From positions 62,001 to 126,000 of the forward strand of contig JAJEKV010000537.1 of the NCBI GenBank assembly GCA_021234155.1: a stretch of 64,000 nt of DNA, written 5' to 3'. The position numbers were made by a program, and so were the translations under genes. This document shows positions 33,766 through 47,690 of this stretch, piece by piece. Each line of letters opens with the position of its first letter. Position 1 is the stretch's first letter. The notes beneath the pieces are model-generated. The model did not search any database and had not been told where the DNA came from. It saw nothing but the letters and a program-made list of their open reading frames with translations. The DNA is from Isoetes taiwanensis. Lineage: Eukaryota > Streptophyta > Lycopodiopsida > Isoetales > Isoetaceae.

Positions 33766-33796
33766 CTGTTATATATATACATATATATATATATCA
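33766..33796. repeat. TA tract between element B and the first 4.4-kb element
   Basis: Interrupted (TA)n follows ACTTG; the next element starts TCAAATTAACGGATGG. Confidence 0.8.
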
Positions 33797-35440
33797 AATT
33801 AACGGATGGTTTTGCCCAGTACAAGGCTCAGAAGTTAATTTAAAAACCTATCTTTGATAGTGTCTCAAATTATCACGCATACTAACATTTGGGTAAGAAT
33901 CGTGAGGCGATCGAAAAAATACAATCGCGGGCCGCATGACATCTCGGATAGGGCACAAAGACATGGCCCTTGGTAAGTTTAATAAGGATACACCACGTAA
34001 CATTGTGGAAAAATGGTAGGTGCATTTTTCGAAAGCATGGGCAACATAGCCTAGTTGGTGGTCTACCCTACTCAAAGACAAGCATTAGCGGGCAAGACGG
34101 AATAACATGACGAGATGTGAAAATAAGGGCATGACCCAAGAAGGTTTGTTTTAGAAATAATTGAGCTTTGTTTTAGAAACATTTGAGGAGACACGAGTAT
34201 TAAGATGTTATACGGTATGTGGGTGGCATCTCTAGTCTTAATGATGGAGCCAAGTTCGGGCTAAGGAGAATTAAAATATCGTAAAGTCTTATCTAGACTA
34301 ATGCACCTCCCTATAAAGGAATATGGCTGTCTGCCAAAGTTAATGCCTAAGGGCATAAATACAATGCCTATGGGCATAAATACAAAGGTTGAACACATCT
34401 TTGGACACCAAGAAGATGGAAATTAAACAAGCAAGGGTGGACATTATAAAAACGCAGAGGTGACCACAAGCAAGGTATAGTTGGCAAAATATTTTGGGGA
34501 TGGCAAAGGCATGGCCCTACATGAGTAATAGATTAAAGCATTTTTCACATTAATGGCTATGGCTAGGAGACATAAAAGAAGATGAGCGTCTTGCCGCGAG
34601 ATGCATATGGGAAGGACTAACACATAGCATATGTTCAAGATATCGCTACGGAATGTTATGCCCAAAGGTTGCCTAGTCTACCAAACAGTAGCATGTTGGT
34701 AAAAGCTTGAATAACATGGCGGTTGCAACATAGGTGCATATGATCTACTGCATTTGAGTATATTTCAATAACATCTCCGGATAGCACACAAGGACATGAC
34801 CCTAAAGAAGTAATAAGAGCAAAGATAGCATACAAAGAAGTTAACTCTACATGTAACTTAGGTTGGTGATATCGTTTTGCAATGTTAAGCCTAGATGGAT
34901 GGCGCTCTACTAAAGCACAAGCACAAAGCGGCAAGAATGAACAACAGGGAGATGTAAAACAAGGGCGCCCATAAAATGTTATCTTTAGCAATAACCGATA
35001 AACCATGTAGCATTAAAATGTTTAAGTGTATAGGTTCAAACATCTCCGGTCTTAAATTACCCGGTGGGCTTGCTTTCGGGCTAAGGAGAATCACAATACT
35101 TGTAGGGTCTCCTCTAGACTAATATGCACTTTCCCCATAAGGGAATATGGTTTTCCGTTAAAATTAATGCTTATGGGCATAATTGCAAAGTTTGACACAA
35201 AGTCGTGCACCGAGAAGGATGGAAATTAAACAAGCAAAAGGTGGACAATTTCTTTTTTAAAAATATGTAGAGGTGACTAGAAGCCGATATAAGGGCATAA
35301 CATTTTTCGGATTGCATAAACCATGAAAAATGCTGGTTTTTTTACATACTAACATTTGGGTAAATTCGTGAGATAGAGCAGAAAAAAAATACAATCTTTG
35401 GATGTTTAGGGTTCGTGGTATCTCTAGGATTTAATCTCCC
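33797..35440 (+). other. Long 5' leader of the 4.4-kb element, copy 1
   Basis: About 1.6 kb without a supported gene. A GGCTAAGGAGAATYA word with TCTAGACTAAT and a GGGAATATGG word occurs twice (about 34258-34330 and 35077-35150), suggesting an internal duplication. CAG/CTG are strongly reduced compared with copy 2. Confidence 0.4.
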
Positions 35441-35668
35441 GAGGCCCTAAGTTCTCGATAATGGCGGAAATGGCTGCAAGTACTCATCCGATATGGTATC
35501 ATGGTAAAGAATGCCGCATCGTCATTGGGCATGGACAAGTTCCGCCTAGCAGATGCCGATCATGCAAATCGACTCCATCTCGGAACGGGTACTTCTTCAT
35601 CCCGCTAAATTTACATGGCTTTCTATTTTAGCTAAAGCAAATCATGGAGGCGACATGGCTAACGATGC

Positions 35669-35995
35669 ATGAGACCACATGGTCAAAAGCGAGAGAGGCT
35701 GCTTCACGGCGACATTTTAGCATTTAATCTTGCCAAACACATCCGGAAACCGCCTTGGTTCTTGGAGAAAGCCTTTGGTTCTTGCCGTTCAAATGGCCAA
35801 GAGCAAATTAACAAGGCGGCGATAGGTCCGATCAAAGGGGCCGGAATTGATCTACAAGCCCTTTGCAAGAAAGAGGAGGAAGCCTTTGCTCAACCTAGCA
35901 AAATGTTTCTAATGAGCATTGTAGAGAAGCATCGGTGGCAAAAGCCCCAACACAAGGAAGGGTGGAGATGTCGGCTAATATATCACAGCAACTAG
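35669..35995 (+). pseudogene. ORF1-like protein of the 4.4-kb element, copy 1
   Basis: A 108-codon frame. Residues 57-72 read GAGIDLQALCKKEEEA and 75-84 QPSKMFLMSI. This aligns without gaps to KAGLDLKALCKAEGEN and QPGKVFLEKI of the RT element's ORF1, with shared D, L, ALCK, E and QP positions. An upstream segment with HETTWSKAR on copy 2 parallels HHATNWLEEP. The frame is probably longer and broken: copy 2 is open from 40070 in a different frame over the upstream half. Function unknown; homology to ORF1 is the main information. Confidence 0.6.
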
Positions 35996-36826
35996 CGCAG
36001 AGTGGAGGATACACGGTTATCAAGCACATGGAGCAAGACCTAAATACAACAAGTGCGGGAACAATGAGGACTTAAATGGATTTGGAGCTTCAACCGAATC
36101 GGTTCTTTATGAATTAAAAATGTTATTCGATTTTACAGAGGCAACCGGTTATGCTTTGCCTAAATAACAATAAATTAACCCTTAAATCTAGGCTGGTCAC
36201 ATGGTGTATAACTCGTAATGGGGCAAAGCAGCAAGTAAATTATATCTTGAACATGGAGTAAATGCGGAAGAATAGATGTAAACTTCATTTAATCTTGAAT
36301 ATCCGGGTTGCAGAACAGGTATATCTAAATGGTAAGGTTTATCCGCATTTAGTATGCATAGGCTTGGCCCTGAAAGGATAGCCATAGGTGGAGGCAACTC
36401 GCGCCATCACGACCAGCAATGGCACAAGAAAGCCGATGGGGCAATCGCGCTTTGTACCGTGGCTCATATGAACCAACCTTGAGTTAACAGAACTGATATA
36501 TCACAACAACCAAATAGTGCAATGCAAAATGAGTTATGATTGGGTATTTATTACAATAGAATTACGGGACTCGTTCCCCTTTGGAATTCGGATTGGTCCC
36601 GTGGGAGACCATAGGCCCTATCTTTGAAATTTAACCGCTATTATTCGACTATGATATAGCTGAGTATTATGTGCTGAATTCTTTATTTGAGCTATCTTAA
36701 ATATCGAATTATTTGGATTATATTATGAAGTATATAATTTGGTGAAGGGGTTAAGCCGTGCTTGACTATTCTTACACCGCTAATCCTCTCTTGGTTACCC
36801 ATTAGGCTAACACTTGACTGGTTGGA

Positions 36827-37102
36827 TTGCGTGTAACCGGTCTTGCACCTCCGCATTCCTTGCATTTTTTGGATGTTTTGGATATTTTGGATATTATGGA
36901 TGCAAAGGAAACTATAAAACCAAGTAAAAGACTGGAAGTATGTGGACCTGGCAAGACATTTTTTGACGATTTCTATGAAATCTTGTTGTTAATTGCATCG
37001 ACTGAAGGTACAACTTTTACAATATTACAATTTCTTTTCAAGTATATGAACCAGGCTATCCATTTACGGATCAGCCCGGAGTTGACTTTGGAAAACCGTT
37101 AA
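36827..37102 (+). pseudogene. Second small gene or exon of the 4.4-kb element, copy 1
   Basis: The open stretch corresponds to 41426-41653 in copy 2. Shared residues include MDAKETIKP, DFYEILLLI and LTLENR at the end, followed by TAA. Copy 1 diverges in the middle through small indels. Upstream repeats of TTTTGGATATT code for a DILDIMD stretch. No family recognised. Confidence 0.45.
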
Positions 37103-37789
37103 GCTAATGATGTAATTTTTTTTCACGTAAGCATTTATCAAGTTGTTTGGTATCTCTTGGTCCTAAGAACTATATATGCGAGATATAGCAAAATTGAAAG
37201 GAAAAGTTAAGCTGGTACAATAAGCGACCTATGGGGTCATGTTACCGTGGATTAGAACGGTTTGGACTAGTAAAGAAATGTGATAATCTAAGGAAATATA
37301 AATGAATTGGAAGTAATGCGTGAGTGAAACCGTGGAGATCACTTGAATTAATATAAACATGAAAGAAAAATCACATAATGATAGAGCATTATACCTAGGA
37401 TGACTTGTGTAGTTAAGTATGTAGTAGGCCTTTTTGTTGGGCCTATAGTGCATGGTCCTCACATAGATGATTGTTGTATGAAAGGATGTATAAAACATTG
37501 TCAAGGTAGAAAAGGCTATGCATTGAAAATAGCAATAAATGTTGGATCTCAAGGCTATCGACTTTATGGTGAGGAACCGATAATTTCTAAAGCCCATGGT
37601 TTAGAAAGCCAAGTCTTTGGTCAAGGCTTTGGCAAGTTTATATATTCCCCGACTTGATTACCCCGGTTTAACTAGTGTGAGTCTTGGAGATCCAACTCTA
37701 GTAATATGTACAGACTGATGAACATGTGGAGCGGCATGACTTGTTGTTGCAGATTTGATGCATGTGTTTGATAATATACTAAGCATTCT

Positions 37790-37975
37790 TTCTAGCAGGG
37801 AAGCAAATATGGATAACAACTATGATATCTTACGGGGAAGCTATAGATCAACAAGATACTCTTGGTCAGAAATGGATTGATAGTATATGGCGCTGCAAAA
37901 CAAGGACTAATGCATGCATTACAGAGAAAAGGATGGTCATTGGAGGCATGCACATTCTAGGTAATGCCCTACCTT
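37790..37975 (+). other. Start of a third exon, copy 1
   Basis: After TTTCTAGCAGG an exon-like frame runs with YDIL, WIDSIWRC and KRMVIGGMHILG to a TAG|GTAATG donor at about 37960. Copy 2 (42361) starts with ATG-GAG-AAC and is clean but cut off by the TA tract. Unknown product. Confidence 0.35.
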
Positions 37976-38232
37976 AAAAAGTTTTTTTCAAAAAGCATAT
38001 GCTAAAATAAGTGAGCAAACTGTGTATGACTAGACTACAAAAGTGCGGCCTTTGGGCAAAAACATAGCAAGCCCCTCGGTAACATTAAAAAGCAAATATG
38101 CCAGCGGGATATGCGTATTGGGCTATGGTTCTTAACATTAGTATAGTCAAGGGGGGATCCCTATGAGTATAGGATCCCTCTGTCCTATACTCACAGGTAT
38201 TCCACGCCTTAGGTTGGAGGTAGGGTTTAGCT

Positions 38233-38337
<105 letters not shown>

Positions 38338-40069
38338 AATTAATCGGATGGTTTTGCCCGATTACAAGGCTCGGTTAATTTAAAACCTATCTTTGATAGT
38401 GTCTCAAATTATCGCATACTAACATTTGGGTAAGAATCGAGGCGTGATCAGGAAAAATACAATAATCTTGGTATTGACATCTCCGTGATAGGGCACAAAG
38501 ACATGGCCCTTGGTAAGCAATAAGGATACACCACGTAACATTGTGGAAAAAATGGTACAGGTGCATTTCTGAGCATGGGCAGCATAGCCTAGTTGGTGGT
38601 CTACCCTACTCAGCACAAGCATAGCGGGCAAGACGGAATAACATGACGAGATGTGAAAATAAGGGCATGACCCGGTAAAGGTTTGTTTTAGAAATAATTG
38701 AGCTTTGTTTTAGAAACATTTGAGGAGACACGTAGTATTAAGATGTTTATACGGTATGTGGGTGGCATCTCTAGTCTTAATGATGGAGCCAAGTTCTGGG
38801 CTAAGGAGAATTAAAATATCGTAAAGTCTTATCTAGACTAATCTGCACCTCCCCTATAAAGGAATATGGCTGCCTGCCAAAGTTAATGCCTAAGGGCATA
38901 AATACAATGCCTATGGGCATAAATACAAGGTTGAACACATCTTTTTGGACACCAAGAAGATGGAAATTAAACAAGCAAGGGTGGACATTATAAAACGCAG
39001 AGGTGACCACAAGCAAGGTATAGTTGGCAAAAATATTTTCGGGATGGCAAAGGCATGGCCCTACATGAGTAATAGATTAAAGCATTTTCACATTAATGGC
39101 TATGGCTAGGGAGACATAAAAGAAGATGAACGTCTTGCGAGATGCATATGGGAAGGACTAACACATAGCATATGTTCAAGATCTTTCGAATGTTATGCCC
39201 AAAGAAGTTGCCTAGTCTACCAAAATGTAGCATGTTGGTAAAGCTTGAATAACATGAGCGTTGCAACATAGGTGCATATGATCACCGCATTTGGTATATT
39301 CCCGCATAACATCTCCGGATAGCACACAAAGGACATGACCCTAAAGAAGTAATAAGAGCGACATAGCACACAAGAAGCAGGCATGTAACTTAGGTTAAAT
39401 GATATCGTTTTGCAATGTTAAGCCTAGATGGCGGTTCCGCTCTGCTCTACTAAGCACAAGCGGCAAGAATGAACAACACCTGGAGATGTAAAACAAGGGC
39501 AGTGCCCATAAAATGTTATCTTTAGCAATAACTGATAAACCATGTAGCATTAAAATGTTTAAGTGTATAGGTTCAGCATCTCCAGTCTTAAATTACTGGT
39601 GGGCTTGCTTTCTGGGCTAAGGAGAATCACAATACTGTAGGGTCTCCTCTAGACTAATATGCACTTTCCCCATAAGGGAATATGGTTTTCCGTTAAAATT
39701 AATGCTTATGGGCATAATTGCAAAGTTTGACACAAAAGCCGCGGCACGAGAGAAGGATGGAAATTAAACAAGCAAAGGTGGACAATTTCTTTTTAAAAAA
39801 TATGTAGAGGTGACTAGAAGCCAGATATAAGGGGCATAACATTTTCGGATTGCATAAACCATGAAAAATGCTGGTTTTTTTTACATACTAACATTTGGGT
39901 AACATTAAATTGAGATAGAAACGAAAAAATACAATCTTTGGATGTTTAGGGGTTCGCGGTATCTCTAGGACCGAATCTCCCGGAGGCCCTAAGTTCCGAT
40001 AATGGCTAACAAATGAATCGCAAGTACTCATCCGATATGGTATCATGGTAAAGAATCTTTGCATCGTCA

Positions 40070-40510
40070 TTGGGCATGGACAAGTCCGGCCCTAGAAGAT
40101 GCCGCGCGATCATGCAAATCGGCTCCATCTCGAATCGGTACTTCTTCATCACTAAATTTACATGGCTTTCTATTTTAGCTAAAGCAAATCATGGAGCCGA
40201 CATGGCCGCGATGCATGAGACCACATGGTCAAAAGCGAGAGGAACGCTTCCGCAGCGACATTTTAGCATTTTAATCTTGTCAAACACACCGAAACCGCCT
40301 TGGTTCTTGAGAGCTTTGGTTCTTGCTTAGTTCAAATGGCCAAGAGCAAATTAACAAGGCCCGGTGATAGGTCTGATCAAAGGGGCGAATTGATCTACAA
40401 GCCCTTTGCAAGAAAGAGGAGGAAGCCTTTGCTCAACCTAGCAAAATGTTTCTAATGAGCATTGTAGAGAAGCATCCGGGAAAAAAGCCCCAACACAAGG
40501 AAGGGTGGAG
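40070..40510 (+). pseudogene. ORF1-like protein of the 4.4-kb element, copy 2
   Basis: Open from 40070 for 86 codons, with FFITKFTWLSILAKAN, MHETTWSKARG and QRHFSILILSN. The ORF1-matching block (IDLQALCKKEEEAFAQP) follows at about 40390-40440 in another frame. Breaks occur near 40325-40385, where copy 1 and copy 2 also differ at CAG-like sites. Together the copies imply a protein of at least 150-200 residues related to ORF1 of the RT element. Confidence 0.55.
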
Positions 40511-41425
40511 ATGTCACTAATATATCCGAGGGCAACTAGCAGAGTGGAGGATACACAGGTTATCAAGCACATGGAGCAAGAAACTAAAATAAAACAAGTC
40601 TGGTAACAATGAGGACGAAATGGATTTGGAGCTTCAATTTGAATCGGGTTCTTTATGAATTAAAAATGTTATTCGGATTTTACAGAGGCAACCGGTTATG
40701 CTTTGCCTAAATAACAATAAATTAACCCTTAAATCTAGGCTGGTCACATGGTGTATAATCCGTAATGGGGCAAAGCAAAGAAGTAAATTATATCTTGAAC
40801 ATGGAGTAAATGCGTAAGAATAGATGTAAACTTTTGAATCTTGAATATCCGGGGTGTTGTGAACAGGTATATCTAAATGGTAAGGTTTATCCGCATTTAG
40901 TATGCATAGGCTTGGCCCGAAAAGGATAGCCATAGGTGGAGGTGGCAACTTCGCGCCATACCTACCAGCAATGGCACAAGAAAGCCGATGGGCAATGCGC
41001 TTGTATGCGTGGGCTCATATGAACCGACCCCTTTGAGTTAACAGAATCGATATGTCACAACAACCAAATAGCGTGCAATCTGCAAATGAAGTTATGATTC
41101 AGATACAATAGAATTATAGGGACTCCGTTTCCCTTTGGAATTTCAGATCTGGTCCACGTAGGAGACCATAGGCTCCTATCTTTGAAATTTAACGTTATAT
41201 ACGACTATGATATAGCCTAGTATTATGTGCTTTGAATTCTTTATTTGAGCTATCTTAAATACTGAATTATTTGGATTATATTATGAAGTATATAATTTGG
41301 TGAAGGGCGTTAAGCGGGTGCTTGACTATTGCTTACCCCGCTAATCCCTCTCTTGGTTACCCATTAGGCTAACACTTGGTGGTTGGATTTTGTAAAACGG
41401 TCTTGCACCTCGCATTCCTTGCATT

Positions 41426-41653
41426 TTGGATGTTTTGGATATTTTGGATATTATGGATGCAAAGGAAACTATAAAACCGGTAAAAGACTGGAAGTATGTG
41501 GACACGGCAGACATTTTTGGCGATTTCTATGAAATCTTGTTGTTAATTACATCGGATGAAGGTAACTTTTACAATATTACAATTTCTTTTCAAGTATATG
41601 AACCGGGCTATCCATTTACGGATCAGCCGAAGTTGACTTTGGAAAACCGTTAA
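41426..41653 (+). CDS. Second small gene or exon of the 4.4-kb element, copy 2
   Basis: A 75-codon frame with DWKYVDTADIFGDFYEILLL, NFYNITISFQVYEPGYPF and a terminal LTLENR-TAA. The amphipathic, aromatic-rich texture and preservation in two copies suggest real coding, though the start (ATG at 41426) may instead be internal to an exon. It lies about 0.9 kb after the ORF1-like gene on the same strand. Not recognised. Confidence 0.4.
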   Translation: MDVLDILDIMDAKETIKPVKDWKYVDTADIFGDFYEILLLITSDEGNFYNITISFQVYEPGYPFTDQPKLTLENR

Positions 41654-42360
41654 GCTAATGATGTAAGTTTTTCTGGCGTAAGCATTTATCAAGTTGTTTG
41701 GTATCTCTTGGTCCTAAGAACTATATGACGATATATAGCAAAATTGAAAGGAAAAAGTTAAGCGGTACAATAAGCGACCTATGGGGTCATGTTCTTTGTG
41801 GATTAGAACAGTTTGGACTAGTAAAGAATGTGATAATCTAAGGAAATATAAATGAATTGAAGTAATGTCGAGAGTGGCTGTGGAGATCACTTGAATTAAT
41901 ATAAACATGAAAGAAAAAATCACATAATGATAGAGCATTATACCTACGGATGACTTGTGTAGTTAAGTATGTAGTAGGCCTTTTGTTGGGCCTATAGTGC
42001 ATGGTCCTCACATAGATGATCTGTTGTATGAAAGGATGTATAAAACATTGTCAAGGTAGAAAAGGCTATGCATTGAAAATAGCAATAAATGTTGGATCTC
42101 CAAGGCTATCTCAGCCTTATGGCTGAGAACTGATAATTTCTAAAGCCCATGGTTTAGAAAGCCAAGTCTTTGGTCAAGGCTTTGGCAAGTTTATATATTC
42201 CCTGACTTCAGTACACCAGTTTAACTAGTGTGAGTCTTGGAGATCCAACTCTAGTAATATGTCAGCACTGATGAACATGTGGAACAGCATGACTTGTTGT
42301 TGCAGATTTGATGCATGTGTTTGATAATATACTAAGCATTCTTTCTAGCAGGAAGCAAAT

Positions 42361-42807
<447 letters not shown>

Positions 42808-43236
42808 GGGCATGCATGGGAGCATGCATAAGCATGCATGGAGCATGCACCACATCTTTAGAACGTCGGATCAAAAATGAAGACAAAATCCTAGCCCTTA
42901 AAATGTTTTATGGAATGTGTAAGGAAGGTGCAGCTTTGGGATATAATTAAGGCATTGAATGAAATGAAGTGGCACGCATATTTTATTTCGTATTAAATAG
43001 GGAAATGAAAACGTGGCGCATCCCTCTGGCGACATCTATTGGTATGCATGACTAGATATTCTGGAAGCACAAACGTTAGAAGCTTTATGAGGGAGTGTAC
43101 GAAATTGATTTAGCATTTTTTTTGGCGACGTGGCAGAAATTAACACATCTGATTTCGCTTTTCTCTCGGGCAACAGCTAGCCGCCATAGCCAAGCTTCTA
43201 TCTAATGCCGCTAGCCGCTTCTGCAGCTTCTATCTA

Positions 43237-44075
43237 ATGCCGGATCTGCTGGCATTGCGCCTCTGCTTGAAGGCCCGCTCAGCTGTGCGTTTCAAGGATC
43301 TTATAAGAGCAGCAAAGCATGCATGGCCTCTGTCTATGTTATTCTTTGAATCTATGGAGCTCCCTGTTATATCTCATATCTGTTGTTTCTTTTCCTCTAT
43401 TGCAGTACGCTCGGCCAGAAACTCGGGATTCAACAATATGTCAAATGCCCTTACTATTATGGGTTAGAATTTTTTCATTAGCTTCTGCGGTTTTCCTCCG
43501 TCCATTCCAAATCCTTAGCAAAAACGCACATAATCGTGCCCAAACTCTGTTTCTGCTTAGCATTGCCCATGGAGTTGCAACTCTAAAAAATGCCTACTGG
43601 AAGGGCATATCTCCCAAGCTCGTTTTTCTGACAGCTTTCCTTGATTATCATTAACGAAAAATGCAGGTAAAGCATTTGAAGGGATTTTAGGTATGCTATT
43701 GAATGTTGGAGTGATTTTTCCTCCGTTGGCTATGGTTCAGGGCTCTGCCGGAATGGCCACCCTAGGTCGCTGCAGCTATGGCAGGTCATTTATTTTGAAC
43801 ATTTCAATGACTCCATTCGTCTTGCGGATTATTGAGCTAAATAATCTCATGTTCTCTGGTATGAATGCATTGTTTGGCATTATGTAATCCGTTTTTGTTC
43901 CTCTATTTTTTCTAACTTGCATTTGATTCCTCTATTTTTAACTTGCAACAGGTTATTGGTATCATCAGCTCGATAATCTGGAGCTGTGTCTGTGCCTTAG
44001 CATTTTATAATGCGAGAAGAGAGCTTATGATACCATCTGCCACTGTTGAAGTACTATCTGATGCAGAACATATCT
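43237..44075 (+). other. Captured gene fragment with several exon-like pieces, unidentified
   Basis: The plus strand shows an exon-like frame at 43237-43410 (ARSAVRFKDLIRAAKHAW) and, after TTGCAG, one at about 43405-43460 (YARPETRDSTICQ). After ATGCAG, 43666-43887 reads GKAFEGILGMLLNVGVIFPP, and after AACAG, 43951-44073 reads VIGIISSIIWSCVCALAFYN, then ATVEVLSDAEHI and TGA. Two pieces are hydrophobic and look membrane-spanning. Spacing and AG/GT signals fit a plant gene with short introns in the element's orientation. I do not recognise the protein. Confidence 0.35.
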
Positions 44076-44589
44076 GAGGTAATTGATTTTTTTTACTATT
44101 CAATAGTTTGTTTATGAGGTGGTCAGCATGCTCTAAAGAATGGACATAGTGATACTGGCCATGGAAAGGAAGGAATTCCACCATATTGCCTTCTTTCTCA
44201 AGTTTTTTTAAGCTCCTAATAGTCAATGCAAGGATGAAAAGTCCCCCCGGAAATAGATAGTATTTTCCTCCTTCGTCCGGTGCCTTTTTGCTAATTAACT
44301 ACATAAATCATGTGAGTATCAGTACTCACTTCTCCTTACATTGAATCGCATTGATGAAACTATTCAACACAGCTGAATTTGGTTTCGTGTGCCTGTTCCC
44401 TGTACACATAAAGCTGCAGGAACACGAAGTTTTAAATTTCTCACAAAAATATTTGCATTGCCTAGCCCAATTATTTTTCTATGTCAAATAAGCAATTTTA
44501 ACTTACATCGGTTTTCTTATTTGTTTGGTATTAGACAAAGTGCTGTAGTAGATTTACAACATAACCGTTCTGATGAAAGGACCATTTGC

Positions 44590-45361
44590 CCTGCAGTTTG
44601 ACGATCCCATATGGGTCGAAAATCAAGAAAGGGGAGCATTTTGTGCCAGATGCTAAACATTTTCAAGATATTAAGAATCTTCAGCACAAAAGACAATACT
44701 AGATGTCTTTTATGAATTCAAGTAAAGATATGGACAAGAACAAGGATAGGTTGCGCCAAAGTTGGTAGCCAATCCACAAGAAACGTTTCTGCACTGGAGT
44801 CATCCGCCCACTACAGATATTGGAGGCATGCCTGTATCAAACCTATTATCTTTCCAATGTGATCAAGCAGCTAGAGTCATGGAAAATGTTGGCGAAATAA
44901 TGGAGATTGTGATAAATGATGACACGAGTTTTCTGCTACTGCTTCATGTCATTTCTCATTGTCTGATGTTGGAGCTGCTGCAAACGTTGACATGTTCGAA
45001 GGTGGTAATGAACATGTAACAGGGAATAACATGTTGAATTCTGGCTGGGAAATTAGTGACCTTGAGGATGTAGAATACTTTTTCCGGTAAACTGTCCAAC
45101 TTCTCCTGCTGTGTTTTCTTGCTTATTTTCACTGGCTCATTGTTAAATTTCTTTCTTTACGTCAGAGATGATGACTCATCTTTTCGACAAGCCACACCAG
45201 GCACTGTGCCCCTAAGATATGCAACATCCTTAGATGGTCACAGAAATAGCTCAGAAGATGAGTATGAAGAATCTCATTCCTCTAGGAGAAAAAATGAATT
45301 TTATCAACAGGAACAGGGAAATTCTTTACTTTATGGAAAGGAAGATCAGATTTTATTCTAG
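44590..45361 (+). other. Second group of exon-like pieces in element C, unidentified
   Basis: 44762-45018 has short open pieces. After CGTCAG at about 45166 a clear exon-like frame reads DDDSSFRQATPGTVPLRYAT, then GHRNSSEDEYEESHSSRRKN and YGKEDQILF before TAG at 45359-45361. The acidic/serine-rich composition suggests a disordered C-terminus of a plant protein. It may belong to the same captured gene as the preceding pieces. No family assigned. Confidence 0.35.
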
Positions 45362-47437
45362 GTATTTATATGATCATAACAGGGTTCATAACAACACTCT
45401 CTTGCGTTTAAAGCTAAATGTTTATTGGTTACTAGTTTCATATGGTGAGGTTGTGTCTAATTGCTACTTTCATATTGTTGCTATGAATATAATACGACTG
45501 CAGTTTTGCAGCAGTATGTAATAAATGATTTATTTCCAGTTATTTATGCATTCACAAAAAAAGAACTAGGCAAATAATTATATACTGTAAATTTACCAAT
45601 CTTGATAAAAGAGGGACAAAATCAAGCTTGCTTATTACTGTTTAGTGAGTACAGGACGTGACAAAGAAAGGGCATATGGACATTCTACTCCACTAATTTC
45701 AATCTATATTTCATATCCAGTCATTGCCAATATGATTCTTGATGCCTGTTTTATGCGATATGGTGGGAATTCAATGCTTTCTTATGGGGTATGGTGGGAA
45801 TTCAATGCTTACTTCTAGGAAAGTTTTTAGTCCCCCCTTTTTTTTCGATGGTTATCATTGTATACATCTCAAGGGTGCATCTAGCATTTATGAATTGCTA
45901 AAATTTCAAGTGTAATATGTGGAAATGAAGGTGACATATGTTCTATTACCTATGTATCCATTGGGGGCATCTCACAAAAGGAATGTGATGGAGAACATAA
46001 TATGTAAATTCAACTTTGTACACTCCCATGTAGCACAAACCCTTTATAAAATTTCCATGAGATTTTGAATACTAATGAAGTCCTCGATGTATTTAATAAT
46101 ATCTTATTGAAATCCTTATGGATACTTTAACAAAATCTAGAACAACCTTGAAGAAATCTTACGACCTGGAATCTTCACATTTGCAATGTTGGGTAGTAGA
46201 ATTGACAATCTAGAATAGGTACATTTAACTCCGTACAACCGTAGAAAAATATCATTCCCACCATTTTGTGTCATTTGTTAGGCTTTTCATTGGAAGATTT
46301 GTCACCATACGACATAATTGTGTTAAACAACTCTCCTTCATGGATATCTTTCTCAAACATCTTAACTATCCATACAATATGGAGATTACATGTCAAAGGC
46401 TAGTGTGTCAAATACTCTTATATTTTGCTCTGTAATTTGCCAAAGCTATAAGCCATAAGCAATCCCCCTCTGATTTATGTTGCTACGAGATCATATATAT
46501 GGAGAAAGCAATCGATCGAAGGGAGGCAAGGATTCCAATTTATTTAGATTGTATTATATAAGTTGCTAAAATTTCAAGAGTAATATGTGGAAATCAAGGT
46601 TACATATGTTCTATTAGTTATGTATCTATTAGGCGCATCTCATACCGGGGACTCTCATAACCCAGAACAATCTTGAAATCTCGCTAAAACCTAGACAACA
46701 TTAGCTCATACAATTGTCTGTCCAGTATTCAAAATAAACACATTCGAGTTTGTGCAGACCTTAAAGCCCCCTATATGTCTCCAAGAAAAAACAAGGTCAA
46801 TAATGCAAATTCCATGGTTGTTATGAGGAATGTGTTTCTATCCTATAGACATGAGAACATAAGGCACTAGCATAGGTTCCAATTGTCCATATTTTTAGAT
46901 TGACACGCATCCATTATTACTGGATGGAAAGGCAAATGTTTGCCCCAAGAATACTCCTCTTTAGTAACTCACTCCACCAAATACAAAGGAGTCGGGAAAG
47001 AGAAATGTTCATGGCAAAAAATGAGAACCTCTTTAAGAGAAAGGTTCTTATAGAGTGCCCATAACTTCTTTTAATCTATTTTGGAACGATCTCTTGATCA
47101 TTCTATGGTAACCATCATTTAGAAAGTCTATCAAAATCCTGCTAATTTCATGGAAAGTTGTATAAAAACTCTATGATCCCTAAATTATGATCTCCTTCTA
47201 TATCGTCTTAAGGCAATTCATAGAGATTGATCCTTTTTGCATCGTATGACTAATATAACCGCATAGGTATATAACATTCTTTATGAGATCTTAAGGAATA
47301 TATACAATACTTTGAGAATATTCATGTTGATAGATTTAGAAGACTCGTATAAACTTGAAAAATTTACACTTTACATCGTATGTACATTCGAATTTATGCT
47401 CCCCAACTTCATATAGGCCCTACATAGTACAAAGACT
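45362..47437 (+). other. 3' part of element C; no gene seen
   Basis: AT-rich. A GTGGGAATTCAATGCTT word is duplicated at 45763 and 45790, and an AAATTTCAAG-GTAATATGTGGAAAT word at 45899 and 46567, together suggesting an old duplication. Confidence 0.35.

Positions 47438-47690
<253 letters not shown>

Larger units (their letters stand above)
33797..38232 (+). mobile_element. 4.4-kb element, copy 1, related to the RT element through ORF1 and its 3' end
   Basis: The 5' end is CAAATTAACGGATGGTTTTGCCC. The 3' end is GGTTGGAGGTAGGGTTTAGCTT followed by a long (TA)n, and it nearly repeats the RT element's GGAGGTAGGGCTTACTTG(TA)n end. A GGATCCCTATGAGTATAGGATCC stem-loop lies just upstream (38155-38177), in the same relative place as the RT element's GGGACCC stem-loop. 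It carries an ORF1-like protein at 35669 and two other short genes but no RT. Copy 2 follows head-to-tail. Probably a relative or dependant of the RT element. Confidence 0.65.
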
